DNA of 64,000 nucleotides from Haloarcula marismortui ATCC 43049 (lineage in GTDB: Archaea; Halobacteriota; Halobacteria; Halobacteriales; Haloarculaceae). The notes below the pieces were generated by a model. The model was not told where the DNA came from. It did not search any database and saw only the letters and a list, made by a program, of their open reading frames with translations. This document shows, in pieces, positions 54,697 to 63,350 of this stretch. Position 1 is the first letter of the stretch. The number at the start of each line of letters is the position of its first letter. Where the stretch lies: assembly GCF_000011085.1 (NCBI RefSeq), contig NC_006396.1:1426001-1490000 (forward strand). The letters are read 5' to 3'. Both the position numbers and the translations under genes were made by a program.

Positions 54697-55410
54697 ATGA
54701 GCGACTGGGCGGACTGGGACCACATCGTGAAGATAGACCCCGACAAGACGCTGGTCGATGGAGAGACGTTCGAAGACGTCGCGGCGACGGGGACTGACGC
54801 CATCGAAGTCGGCGGGACCACCGGGATGACAGAGGAGAAGATGAAGCGGGTCGTCGACGCCTGCGGGAAACACGACATTCCCGTGTATATCGAGCCGTCC
54901 AACCCCGCGTCTGTCGTCCACAGCGACCGTCACGACGGCTATCTCGTGCCGGTCGTGATGAACGCTGGCGACGTAACCTGGATCACCGGCGCGCACAAGG
55001 AGTGGATACGTATCGACGACGAGATTGACTGGTCACGAACCTTCACCGAGGCCTACATCGTCATGAACCCGGAGGCGTCGGTGGCATCCTACACGCAGGC
55101 CAACTGCGACCTCGACGCGGACGACGTGGCCGCCTACGCCGAAGCCGCAGAACACTTGCTGGGACAGGAAATCGTCTACGTGGAGTACTCGGGGATGCTC
55201 GGCGACCCCGATATCGTCGCCGCCGCCGCGGACATCCTTGACGACGCGACGCTGTTCTATGGCGGTGGCATCCACGACTACGAATCCGCCCGCACGATGG
55301 CACAGCACGCGGATACCATCGTCGTCGGTGACCTCGTCCACGATGAAGGCGTCGATGCGGTGCGAGAGACGGTGAAGGGCGCGAAAGACGCGACGGCGAC
55401 AGTCCGGTAG
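54697..55410 (+). CDS. (S)-3-O-geranylgeranylglyceryl phosphate synthase
   Basis: This enzyme joins geranylgeranyl diphosphate to sn-glycerol-1-phosphate, the first committed step of archaeal ether lipids. The 237-residue TIM barrel shows [62 protein letters not shown] (substrate loop), [12 protein letters not shown] and [33 protein letters not shown] (phosphate-binding loops). All conserved loops of the PcrB/GGGPS family appear intact. Confidence 0.95.
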
Positions 55411-57615
55411 CTAGAACGCCAGCCGTTCGAGCAGCCGACCGACGACGCCGCCGGGGTGGCGTTTCGTGTCTACTTCCATCGACGCGTGGTTGCTATCTTG
55501 AATTGCCGACTGCGTGGTCCCGTTGTCGTTTGACGTACGGGCTGAAAGCCCACCGTTGCTTGCGTGGATCAGGAGCGTTCTGTCGTTGTCAGCCGCGTCC
55601 ATCGCCGCTGAAAGGTCGTCTCGGTCGACGAAGGTCCGCTCTGTCGGCACGTCACAGAGATCCAGCAGGTCGTCGTGGTACGCTTCGAGTTGCTGGCGTT
55701 CCTCGGCGGACTGGCGCTCGTCGAGCGGGTAGAGGAACTGGAGGTCCGTCCCGGTTGCCGTCGCGACAGCGTTGCCGACGCGGACTTTCAGCGGGTCGTA
55801 CGGGCCGCGGGTCGTGATCAGCGTGATCGTCTCCAGCGCGTCAAGCGGCTGTGCGTCGACGGCGATAGTGTCACAGTCGGCCTGTTTCCGGATGCGGTCG
55901 ATACTGTCACCCAGTAGCGAGTCTTCGAACGACGCACCGCGTTCCACCAGCAGCACATCGACGCCACGCTCGTCGACAGCGTTGGCGACGGCCCGCTCAG
56001 GATGGTGGCTGACGAGTTCGCCGTACTCGACAGGGGTATCGAGGGCAGCCGCCAGCGTATCGGTCCGACACTCGAATTCGAGGTCGTCTGGAGACTGCAC
56101 GCCGGAGGCATAATCGAGGGGCTGCTGGTCAGGCACTTCGTCGAACTGGACGACAGAGAGGCTGCTGTCAGTGGGCGAAAGCGCGGCCCCGACTTCAAGC
56201 AGTGTGGCTTCGCTCTGCCGCGAAGCGCCCTCGGGGAGTGCGACAAGGACGGAGGTCTCTGCTGTCTCATCGAGCGTCTCCTCGGTCCGGTCGAGCGCGC
56301 GGTCGCCGATACTCCGGCGGACGGATTCCTTGATCGCGCCCTCTCTGGTGACTCGCGGTCGGACGTAGCCCAGATACCAGACGACACTGGCGATGACAAT
56401 GCCGACGGCCCCGACAATCGCGATAAGGCCCATCTGCGTTAGCAGGGCGAAACCGGTCAGGGTGCCGAATATCGGCGTCCACGGGTACAGCGGAACCTCG
56501 AAGGAGGGGTCGTAGTCGGGAGCGTCGCTCTCACGGAAGCCGATGAGCGCGACGTTGATGAGCGCGAACACAAGGATCTTGAACGCGCTCGCGAGCTTGG
56601 CGATTTCCAGAATCGGAACGAAGAGGATGAGGAGCAACATGACGCCGCCGGTCAGCGTGATGGCAGTCACCGGCGTGCCGAAGCGGTCGCTGACCGTACT
56701 GAGCAGGTCGGGCGCGAGCCCGTCACGACTCATGGCGAACGGGTAGCGCGACGAGGAGAGGATACCGGCGTTGGCCGTGCTGACCAGCGCCAGAATCGCC
56801 GCCAGAACGACGGCCGCGACGCCAGCGGTACCGAGCGTTGCCTCGGCTGCATCAGCGATGGGCGTCGTGCTCCCGGCGAGCTGGTCGAGCGGAATGACGC
56901 CGACGACGACGGCGACGACGAGTACGTACAGCAGCGTGGTGAAGGCGAGCGAGCCCAGCATCCCGAGCGGAATGACGCGGTCCGGGTCCTCGACCTCCTC
57001 GGCGATAGAGGCGATTTTCGTCACGCCAGCGAAGGAGACAAACACGAGGCCGGTCGCGGCGAAGATGCCTTCGACGCCGTACTCCCACATCCCGCCGTAC
57101 GTCGCGGTGTTGACTGCCGGCCCGCCGCCGGCGACGAACCAGCCGATCGCCACGAGCATGACTGCGACGATGCCGATCTGGAGTCGTCCGGTCTGTTCCG
57201 CGCCGAGGATGTTGACGAGGATGAGGACGGCGGCGAGCGTGATTGCAACCGGGCGGATCGGCAGGTCGAAGAGAAGAACGAGGTACGGCACGCCACCGAC
57301 GAGTGCGAGCGCGCCCTTAAACGAGAGCGAGAACCATGTGCCGAGGCCGGAGACGGTGCCAAGCAGCGGCCCCATTGACCGCTCGATATAGACGTATGTG
57401 CCGCCGGCCTCCGGCATGGCTGTCGCCATTTCGGCCTTGCTGAGTGCGGCAGGAAGCACAAGCACGCCCGCGAGCAGGTAGGCGGCAATGATGCCGGCTC
57501 CGGCGTCTTTCACCGCCAGCGCCGGCAAAATGAAGATGCCACTGCCAACCATCGCGCCGATAGATATCGCTACTACTGACAGCAGTCCGAGGTCGCGTTC
57601 CAGGTCCTTGGCCAT
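55411..57615 (-). CDS. APC-family amino-acid transporter with C-terminal universal-stress (USP) domains
   Basis: Residues 1-430 are an amino-acid/polyamine/organocation permease with about twelve membrane helices (VVAISIGAMVGSGIFILPAL, the family's helix-1 motif with GSGIF, and FVSFAGVTKIASIAEEVEDPDRVIP). Residues about 450-734 are soluble and resemble USP-type nucleotide-binding domains (VLVALPEGASRQSEATLLEVGAAL; YGELVSHHPERAVANAVDERGVDVLLVERG). The fusion is common in haloarchaea. The cargo is not visible. It starts two bases after the TrkA-N gene, so the two are one operon. Confidence 0.9.
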   Translation of the reverse strand: MAKDLERDLGLLSVVAISIGAMVGSGIFILPALAVKDAGAGIIAAYLLAGVLVLPAALSKAEMATAMPEAGGTYVYIERSMGPLLGTVSGLGTWFSLSFKGALALVGGVPYLVLLFDLPIRPVAITLAAVLILVNILGAEQTGRLQIGIVAVMLVAIGWFVAGGGPAVNTATYGGMWEYGVEGIFAATGLVFVSFAGVTKIASIAEEVEDPDRVIPLGMLGSLAFTTLLYVLVVAVVVGVIPLDQLAGSTTPIADAAEATLGTAGVAAVVLAAILALVSTANAGILSSSRYPFAMSRDGLAPDLLSTVSDRFGTPVTAITLTGGVMLLLILFVPILEIAKLASAFKILVFALINVALIGFRESDAPDYDPSFEVPLYPWTPIFGTLTGFALLTQMGLIAIVGAVGIVIASVVWYLGYVRPRVTREGAIKESVRRSIGDRALDRTEETLDETAETSVLVALPEGASRQSEATLLEVGAALSPTDSSLSVVQFDEVPDQQPLDYASGVQSPDDLEFECRTDTLAAALDTPVEYGELVSHHPERAVANAVDERGVDVLLVERGASFEDSLLGDSIDRIRKQADCDTIAVDAQPLDALETITLITTRGPYDPLKVRVGNAVATATGTDLQFLYPLDERQSAEERQQLEAYHDDLLDLCDVPTERTFVDRDDLSAAMDAADNDRTLLIHASNGGLSARTSNDNGTTQSAIQDSNHASMEVDTKRHPGGVVGRLLERLAF

Positions 57616-57617
57616 TG

Positions 57618-58082
57618 TTACGCGGTTTCAGGCGTCTGAAGTGTCGTTGCAACAGCGCGTTCCAGTTCGGTCGCCAAGACCTGCGAGCTACAGACCACTT
57701 CGGAAGCGACCGACTCGAACGCTGGTCGATGCTGCGGGTCGTTGAGCACGACGACCACGGTTTCGACATCGAACTGCGTCCGAAGCAGTTGTGTCACAAG
57801 GAACGCCCCGTGGTCCGCCTGCATCGATATCAGGGCGATATCGGTCGTCTGGGCCCCAGCGTCCCGGAGAACAGCGCGCTCCCGCCCGTCACCGACTACC
57901 ACGCGGGTGTCGTCGGGCGTTTGCCCGGCAACGCCGTCGTGGTCGGTGACGAGACAGACATTGGTGCTTCGGTCTAACGTCGTTACTACCTCAGACCCGA
58001 CGTGCCGGTCGCTGATGACCAGTACCGACGGAGGGTCGATGTCGTCGTCCACTCGCTCGCGGAGTGCGGTAAGAGATATCAT
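57618..58082 (-). CDS. TrkA-N (RCK)-type NAD-binding protein
   Basis: In this 154-residue protein the Rossmann-like pattern is SVLVISDRHVGSEVVTTLDRSTNVCLVTDHD, then DDTRVVVGDGRERAVLRDAGAQTTDIALISMQADHGAFLVTQLLRTQFDVETVVVVLND, as in the cytoplasmic regulators of ion channels and transporters. The first glycine motif is less complete than in KtrA. Adjacent to the APC permease, it may gate that transporter. The start MISLTALRE at 58082 was chosen; the open frame reaches 58121. Confidence 0.8.
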   Translation of the reverse strand: MISLTALRERVDDDIDPPSVLVISDRHVGSEVVTTLDRSTNVCLVTDHDGVAGQTPDDTRVVVGDGRERAVLRDAGAQTTDIALISMQADHGAFLVTQLLRTQFDVETVVVVLNDPQHRPAFESVASEVVCSSQVLATELERAVATTLQTPETA

Positions 58083-58139
58083 TGGGTTCGTAGCGGCCGG
58101 AGCGACCCGGCCGACACGCACCCATTGGTTCCGATAGCC

Positions 58140-58149
58140 GATAAATATC
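58140..58149 (-). promoter_or_regulatory. TATA-like box of the TrkA-N/APC operon
   Basis: The reverse strand reads GATATTTATC. The start point would be near 58118 and the leader about 36 bases long. Confidence 0.5.
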
Positions 58150-58178
58150 TAGGATGAAATTCCGATTCCGGACTATTA

Positions 58179-58192
58179 TGATTATATAATCA
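58179..58192. promoter_or_regulatory. perfect AT palindrome, possible Lrp operator
   Basis: TGATTATATAATCA is a perfect 14-base inverted repeat in an AT-rich stretch unlike its surroundings. It lies about 30 bases upstream of the TATA box of the transporter operon and about 18 bases after the end of the Lrp-family gene, a suitable place for an activating or autoregulatory Lrp-type site. Confidence 0.5.
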
Positions 58193-58209
58193 ATATTCGG
58201 AAGGTTATA

Positions 58210-58701
58210 TTAGCTAGTGTCTGCATCGGCATCGTCGTGCCCGAACTGGTGGAACGGCCGGGTGTACTCGTTCCGAATGAGGTCCTCGTCGACGACTTCC
58301 AGTCCGATATCGTTGAGGTCCCTTCCGATGCGGCTCAGGTCGTTTCCATCAGTTCCGACAACCTCGACGTGGACGTTGTCGGCCCCAGTCATGACTTCCC
58401 TGATGGCGACGACACCGGACACGTCGAGTGCCCGCTGTGCGACCTCCTCACGCTCGTGGATTGGAGCCGTACAGACAATGAGCGTATGGAGTTGATACCC
58501 CGCGGCCTCGTAATCGACATCGACATCGTAGCCGGCGATGACGCCAGCGTCTTCGAGCTTCGTGATGCGATTCCGAACAGTTCGTGCGGAGACGTCAAGC
58601 GATTCGGCTATCTCACTCGCTGACGTGTGTCTCGCATCCTGCTGGAGCGCGTAGATGATGTTCCGGTCCAAGTCGTCGATAGGGTACTCCGCGTCGGCCA
58701 T
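58210..58701 (-). CDS. Lrp/AsnC-family transcriptional regulator
   Basis: The N-terminal winged helix-turn-helix of this 163-residue protein is IDDLDRNIIYALQQDARHTSASEIAESLDVSARTVRNRITKLEDAGVIAGYDVDVDY, and the C-terminal RAM (ligand-binding) domain follows (YQLHTLIVCTAPIHEREEVAQRALDVSGVVAIREVMTGADNVHVEVVGTD). The family responds to amino acids and forms octamers or dimers on DNA. It is encoded just upstream of, and in the same direction as, an amino-acid-type permease, suggesting it controls that operon. Confidence 0.92.
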   Translation of the reverse strand: MADAEYPIDDLDRNIIYALQQDARHTSASEIAESLDVSARTVRNRITKLEDAGVIAGYDVDVDYEAAGYQLHTLIVCTAPIHEREEVAQRALDVSGVVAIREVMTGADNVHVEVVGTDGNDLSRIGRDLNDIGLEVVDEDLIRNEYTRPFHQFGHDDADADTS

Positions 58702-58850
58702 GTCGATTGTTTCGGCGGCTACCAGTACAAAGGTTCAGGATATTGGACCGGACGCTGGGGTCTCGTCCGGCTGTTTTCGACACTCATCTGTGCCTCGCCA
58801 GCAGCGCGGAGGGAGTCGCTACGCGGGTTCGAGGCAGACGCCGCTGTGTC

Positions 58851-59423
58851 TCAGGGAAGCACCGACTGTTCGGTGAGTGTCACGGTTACCGATGGGTGGT
58901 ATGCGACCCAGTCGGCATCCTCGCCTGTGCGGTAGGAGAGGGGAACTTCGTCAAAGTAGCCCTGCAGCGTGTACGTGCCGGCCCCTGAAACCCGCCGCCC
59001 GTTGAGTTCGTACTGCCGCTCAATCGATTCAGCAGCCGCTAGCGTTCCAGTGAGTGGGGTGCCGTCTTTACTCGCCCCGCTTGGCCGTACCTCGACGGTA
59101 TCTGCCTCCGTATACTCGTCAGCCAGCAGTAGAATGTCAGCAGACACCGACTCTCCCGCTAGAGCCAGTCCTAACACCCCGAGTGGCCAGACGCCGGTGT
59201 TCTTGATGATAACGTCCTGTGTCCCAGTGTTTCGGAGCGCTATGTTCAGCTGCCCGGGACTCTCGATTGTTATTTCTCGGTCGACCGGTGTCACATCGAG
59301 TCCCAGCGGGTGCGAATCATCCTCGGTTTCCACGCTGGAGATAGTGTACTCAGGATCGCCCAGGCAGCCGGCGAGTCCGGACAGCGCCGCTGTCGACACG
59401 GTCAGATACCGGCGGCGGTTCAT
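58851..59423 (-). CDS. secreted lipoprotein of the ABC operon
   Basis: In this 190-residue protein the N-terminus MNRRRYLTVSTAALSGLAGCLGD is a Tat-like signal (Arg pair, Tyr-Leu) with a lipobox LAGC, so the mature protein is probably lipid-anchored outside the cell. The rest is beta-rich (PGQLNIALRNTGTQDVIIKNTGVWPLGVL). I know no family function. Its start overlaps the ABC ATPase stop by four bases, making it the last gene of a three-gene operon. Confidence 0.75.
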   Translation of the reverse strand: MNRRRYLTVSTAALSGLAGCLGDPEYTISSVETEDDSHPLGLDVTPVDREITIESPGQLNIALRNTGTQDVIIKNTGVWPLGVLGLALAGESVSADILLLADEYTEADTVEVRPSGASKDGTPLTGTLAAAESIERQYELNGRRVSGAGTYTLQGYFDEVPLSYRTGEDADWVAYHPSVTVTLTEQSVLP

Positions 59424-60169
59424 GCGTCCACCTCCGTAGCATGGGCGGAGCCATCGGTCAGTGTCATGAAGATGTCCTCAACTGTCGCGTCTGAGGACAG
59501 GTCACAGGTGTCTCGGAGCGCCGGCAGGGTTCCTTCCACAATGAGGTCCCCCTCGTAGAGAATCCCGACGCGGTCACAGACCAGATCGACCTGACCGAGG
59601 ACGTGGCTGGAGAAGAATACTGTTGCACCACGTTCAGACTCGGCTTCGACGACATCCCGCACCAGCGCGACACCGTGGGGGTCAAGCCCGGTGAACGGCT
59701 CATCAAGAATCAACAGATCCGGCTGCCCGACAAGACTCATCGCGAGTGCCAACCGCTGTTCCATCCCCTGTGAGAACTCGCCAGCGGGTCTTTCAATAGC
59801 ATCCACCAGTCCGACGCGCTCAAGCAGTGCTCGCGGGTCGTCGTCCGCACGCTTCGTATCAATCACCAGTTCGAGATGCCGCCGCGCGGACAGCGACTCG
59901 TAGGTCTCGAAACGGTCGGGACAGATACCAACGCGCTGATGACAGGCGACGACATCGTTCCACGGGTCGTGGCCGAGAACGCGCGCTGTCCCCGACGTTG
60001 GTTTGATGTAGTCCATCAGCAGATTGATCGTGGTCGACTTGCCAGCGCCGTTCGGGCCGAGGAAACCGTACACCTCGCCCTGTGCAACAGTCATGTTCAG
60101 CGCATCAAGCGCAACAGTCTCGCCGTACTGTTTCGAAAGCCCATCGGTCTCGATTGCCGGCGGCGTCAC
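59420..60169 (-). CDS. ABC transporter ATP-binding protein
   Basis: This 249-residue ATPase has Walker A GPNGAGKSTT, signature EFSQGMEQRLALAMSL (a variant of LSGGQ, with Q and G kept), Walker B LLILDEPFTGLDPHG and the His switch FFSSHVLGQ. The arrangement is that of bacterial ABC-2 export ATPases, for example for antibiotics or lipids. It overlaps the permease and lipoprotein genes by four bases each. Confidence 0.92.
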   Translation of the reverse strand: MTPPAIETDGLSKQYGETVALDALNMTVAQGEVYGFLGPNGAGKSTTINLLMDYIKPTSGTARVLGHDPWNDVVACHQRVGICPDRFETYESLSARRHLELVIDTKRADDDPRALLERVGLVDAIERPAGEFSQGMEQRLALAMSLVGQPDLLILDEPFTGLDPHGVALVRDVVEAESERGATVFFSSHVLGQVDLVCDRVGILYEGDLIVEGTLPALRDTCDLSSDATVEDIFMTLTDGSAHATEVDA

Positions 60170-61065
60170 GCGAGGTCACCTCGGTTGAATCGATACCGGG
60201 CCAGTGCCAGCGGGACAACTCCCCAGAGAAGCAATACGACGAGGGCTATTGATTCATGGAGATAGGCCGGGACTGGCTGTCCACTGAACGCTGCGTCGAC
60301 GACGTACTCGTTGACCGAGTGCCCGGGATACAGTACCGTGGCGACTGACGTGTACTGGCCACCGGAGTTCGCCAGTCCGAGTATCCAGTTCGTGACAGTT
60401 CGGTACGCTCGACCCGGCGAAAACCGAAGGATAGCGAACAACAGGCCGTCAGCCGGTGGGCTGAGCGGATTCACTGCGTTCCCGGTTACAGCCGAGTAGA
60501 GACGGACACCGACGATTTTCCACCCCAGTGTCAGCAGTAGAAAGAACCCACCAAAGAGCACGGCGGTTACACGGACTGTGCTGGTCGTCACTGCCGATGC
60601 CGCTGTTGCGATCGACACGAACACAGCGATGTACAGCACCGTCACCAGAAACACGCCGATGAAACGTAACGGGGAGAACAGACCAAACTTCACACCACCA
60701 ATAACCCCAAGAACAACTGCTGAAAGGGCAAATGGCAGCACAGCGCCGACGCTCCGACCGACGACTTTGCCGATGAGGATTTCAGTCCGTGTGAGGGGCA
60801 ATCCAAGCAGGAATTTCAGACTGCCCGATGTGCGCTCCTGAATAATCGACCGATACGTCAGTAACAGCACACAGAGCGGAAGGAGGATCGACCCGGCTAC
60901 CTGCACGAACCCGACCGTAACGTCCGGGCCAAGCAGATCCCAACTGATGTAGGTGGGACCGTATCCCCAGACGACGAGCAGGGGTGCAAGTATCCAGATT
61001 CCTTTCGATTTGAGCAACGCAACTGCCTCTTTCCGTGCAAGGGGAAACCATCGGGGGAGGGCCAT
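60166..61065 (-). CDS. ABC-2 type permease
   Basis: This 299-residue protein has about six helices (IWILAPLLVVWGYG, VAGSILLPLCVLLLTYRSI, AVLPFALSAVVLGVIGGV, IGVFLVTVLYIAVFVSIATAAS, AVLFGGFFLLLTLGW, ALVVLLLWGVVPLALARY). RSIIQERTSGSLKFLLGLPLTRTEILIGKVVGR is the conserved cytoplasmic ABC-2 segment. The gene begins MALPRW at 61065, with a TATA box 27 bases before it; the frame opens earlier at 61107 but that would include the box. Confidence 0.88.
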   Translation of the reverse strand: MALPRWFPLARKEAVALLKSKGIWILAPLLVVWGYGPTYISWDLLGPDVTVGFVQVAGSILLPLCVLLLTYRSIIQERTSGSLKFLLGLPLTRTEILIGKVVGRSVGAVLPFALSAVVLGVIGGVKFGLFSPLRFIGVFLVTVLYIAVFVSIATAASAVTTSTVRVTAVLFGGFFLLLTLGWKIVGVRLYSAVTGNAVNPLSPPADGLLFAILRFSPGRAYRTVTNWILGLANSGGQYTSVATVLYPGHSVNEYVVDAAFSGQPVPAYLHESIALVVLLLWGVVPLALARYRFNRGDLA

Positions 61066-61087
61066 GTGGTCGGGTTTGAAAGTGTAG

Positions 61088-61096
61088 TATATAAAA
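61088..61096 (-). promoter_or_regulatory. TATA box of the ABC operon
   Basis: The reverse strand reads TTTTATATAC, the strongest TATA box in the window, centred about 27 bases before the ATG at 61065. The transcript should be leaderless. Confidence 0.7.
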
Positions 61097-61225
61097 CACA
61101 CTGTCAACTGCTACTATGTTTAAACGAAAACGAGCTATCGCTCCGGTCGGGCCTGAAAGGCACTGGCGTCCCTGCTTAAGACCAACCGTGTTCTGAGAGT
61201 GCCCTACCCTCGCCTCGAAAGACTG

Positions 61226-61233
61226 TTCTTAAG
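61226..61233 (+). promoter_or_regulatory. TATA-like box of aspS
   Basis: TTCTTAAG is centred 28 bases before the ATG at 61258, consistent with leaderless expression and with MENRTYT as the true N-terminus. Confidence 0.55.
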
Positions 61234-61257
61234 TTGTGGCCACAAGAACGAACAGCC

Positions 61258-62562
61258 ATGGAAAACCGAACTTACACGGCGGACGCAACGCCGGGTGACA
61301 CGGTCACCGTCGCCGGCTGGGTCCACGAGATCCGAGACCTCGGTGGTATTGCCTTCCTTATCCTTCGAGATACCACCGGAAAGATACAGGTCAAATTCGA
61401 GAAAGACGAGATGGACGACGACCTCGTGGAGACGGGGCTGAACGTCCAGCGTGAATCGGTCATTTCGGTGACCGGTGCTGTCGAAGAGGAGCCACGCGCG
61501 CCGACCGGTGTCGAGGTCACACCGGAGTCCGTCGACGTGATTTCGGAAGCCGACCCCGAACTGCCGCTCGACCCGTCAGGGAAGGTCGACGCCGAACTGC
61601 CGACCCGCCTCGACAACCGCACGCTCGACCTCCGCAAGGACGAGGTGAAAGCTATCTTCGAGATCCGCGCTGAGGTCCTCCGGTCGGTCCGCGAGGCGTT
61701 CCGAGAGCTCAACTGCACGGAGATCAACACGCCGAAGATCGTCGCCACGGGGACCGAGGGCGGCACCGAGCTGTTCCCGATCACGTACTTCGGCCAGGAA
61801 GCGTTCATGAACCAGAGCCCGCAGCTGTTCAAGCAGCTGATGGTCGGCTCCGGCCTCGAACGCGTCTTCGAAATCGGCCCGATCTTCCGCGCCGAGGAGC
61901 ACAACACGCCACGGCATCTCAACGAGGCGACCTCCATCGACTTCGAGTCGGCCTTCTACGACCACACCGAGGCGATGGACGCCTGCGAGCACGTCGTCCA
62001 GTCCGCCTACGAGGGCGTCGCCGAGAACTGTCAGGACCAGCTCGAAGCGCTCGGGCTCGAAGACGAGTTCGCGGCCCCCGAGGGCGACTTCCCACGGCTC
62101 ACCTACGAAGAGGCGCTCGACAAAATCAACGCCACCGGCGAACTCGACGAGCCGCTGGTGTGGGGCGACGACCTCTCGACGGAGGCCGAGCACGTCCTCG
62201 GGCAGGAAGTCGGCGAGCACTATTTCATCACGGACTGGCCCAGCGAGATCAAGCCGTTCTACATCAAGGACCACGACGACGATGAAGAGGTCTCGACCGG
62301 CTTCGACATGATGCACCCGTCGATGGAACTGGTCTCAGGCGGCCAGCGTGAGCACCGCTTCGACCACCTCGTCGAAGGATTCGAACAGCAAGGGCTGGAC
62401 CCGGAAGCCTTCGAGTACTACACCAAGATGTTCAAGTACGGCATGCCGCCACACGCCGGCTGGGGCCTCGGCGGCGAGCGCCTCATCATGACGATGCTCG
62501 GGCTGGAGAACATCCGGGAAGCGGTGTTGTTCCCGCGAGACCGGCAGCGTCTGTCGCCGTAG
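61258..62562 (+). CDS. aspS: aspartyl-tRNA synthetase, archaeal type (probably non-discriminating)
   Basis: This 434-residue class II synthetase has an N-terminal OB fold ([24 protein letters not shown]), motif 2 [27 protein letters not shown] and motif 3 [29 protein letters not shown]23 in GWVHEIRD and P79 in EEPRAP occur at positions that, from published archaeal AspRS work, distinguish enzymes charging both tRNA-Asp and tRNA-Asn (His/Pro) from discriminating ones (Trp/Lys). With GatB in the same region, Asp-tRNA-Asn is probably converted to Asn-tRNA. The stop codon lies in the loop of a small hairpin GTCGCC-GTA-GGCGAC (62553-62567). Confidence 0.95.
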
Positions 62563-62895
62563 GCGACGACGCGACTGCCGAGCGGGAGGTTGTGAGGCGA
62601 GCGGAGCGAGTCTCACAGTGTCGTCGGCTCGCCGTGGCGAGCCGACTGCAGGCGATTCCGTAGGAATCGCCCCGTTCCCGCGAGACCGGCAGCGTCTGAG
62701 CCCGTAGGAAGCGAGGTTTTGACCGCAGGGAAGAACCTCGGTAACGTGAGCAGAGCGGGACCGAAGGTCCCGCAGGCAGTCGGGCGGTACCACCGCCCGA
62801 CGACGGGGAGAAACGACCCGCGAGCGGCGAAGACCTGAGAGCCAGCGGGACGAGCGTAGTGAGTCCCGCAGGACCGACAGCGACTCTTGCCGTAG
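62539..62895 (+). repeat. three copies of the aspS C-terminal codons (DRQRLSP-stop)
   Basis: The last codons of aspS, DRQRLSP and TAG (62539-62562), recur in frame with a stop at 62684-62707 (identical peptide, within a 25-base exact repeat at 62529 and 62674) and, degenerated to DRQRLLP and TAG, at 62872-62895. Spacing is 145 and 188 bases. Between the copies lies GC-rich, hairpin-rich DNA. Confidence 0.8.
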
Positions 62896-63035
62896 AAATC
62901 GAGGGGCTGTCCCCGAGGAAGACCCTCGCCCTGTCTCGCAGTGATTCAACTTTGCCAAGCGTAGGGTATTAAACGCGGACAGCCGCAGGGCTGCACACCG
63001 AGTTAGCACGAGGGCGGGGGCCGACCTGCCCCTGA
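62553..63035. repeat. cluster of GC-rich hairpins downstream of aspS
   Basis: About eight perfect or near-perfect inverted repeats lie in 320 bases: 62553-62567, 62592-62616, 62623-62646 (11-bp arms, 2-base spacer), 62651-62671 (9-bp arms, loop GTA), 62712-62740, 62755-62773 (8-bp arms), 62779-62801 (10-bp arms) and 62845-62869. Related strings GAGCGGAGCGAG and GAGCGTAGTGAG occur in two of them. The open frames crossing this region, such as 62335-63009 on the reverse strand, are by-products of the repeats. Sequence from about 62900 to 63035 is otherwise unremarkable. Confidence 0.75.
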
Positions 63036-63218
63036 CTATGCGTTTGCCGCCGCCTGCTTCAGAATCTGAGGAGCGACCACAGCTTCGAGGACAGCGATAC
63101 CGAGTGCAACATACCGTATCGTTCCTTCAAGCAGGAGGAACGCGACAGCCGCGACGACCGTGGCGCTGACCAGTGGGATACCGTAGCGAATGGCTGGATT
63201 TTCGAATGGGGAGGGCAT
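63036..63218 (-). CDS. small membrane protein
   Basis: In this 60-residue protein two hydrophobic helices (YGIPLVSATVVAAVAFLLLEG and YVALGIAVLEAVVAPQIL) cover most of its length, after MPSPFENPAIR. No family known. It lies 132 bases after the halorhodopsin stop in the same direction, so cotranscription is possible. Confidence 0.6.
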   Translation of the reverse strand: MPSPFENPAIRYGIPLVSATVVAAVAFLLLEGTIRYVALGIAVLEAVVAPQILKQAAANA

Positions 63219-63350
63219 ACAGACTAGTCACTTGGGCAGCATAACTTATCTTTTCTGCATCTGCTACTGTACGGGCAGGGATAGAGAACGGCCAGAATAC
63301 GGCCAAGGATACGCGAGCAGGAGGATACTGCCCACGTCTCGATGCGCTAC

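Noticed and set aside
62529..62900. CRISPR array as explanation for the regular repeats after aspS
   Set aside because: Only three copies, unequal spacing of 145 and 188 bases, and the repeat encodes the end of aspS.
62335..63009. 224-residue reverse frame after aspS
   Set aside because: It spans the palindrome cluster and the aspS end, is full of Arg/Ser, and has no start signal.
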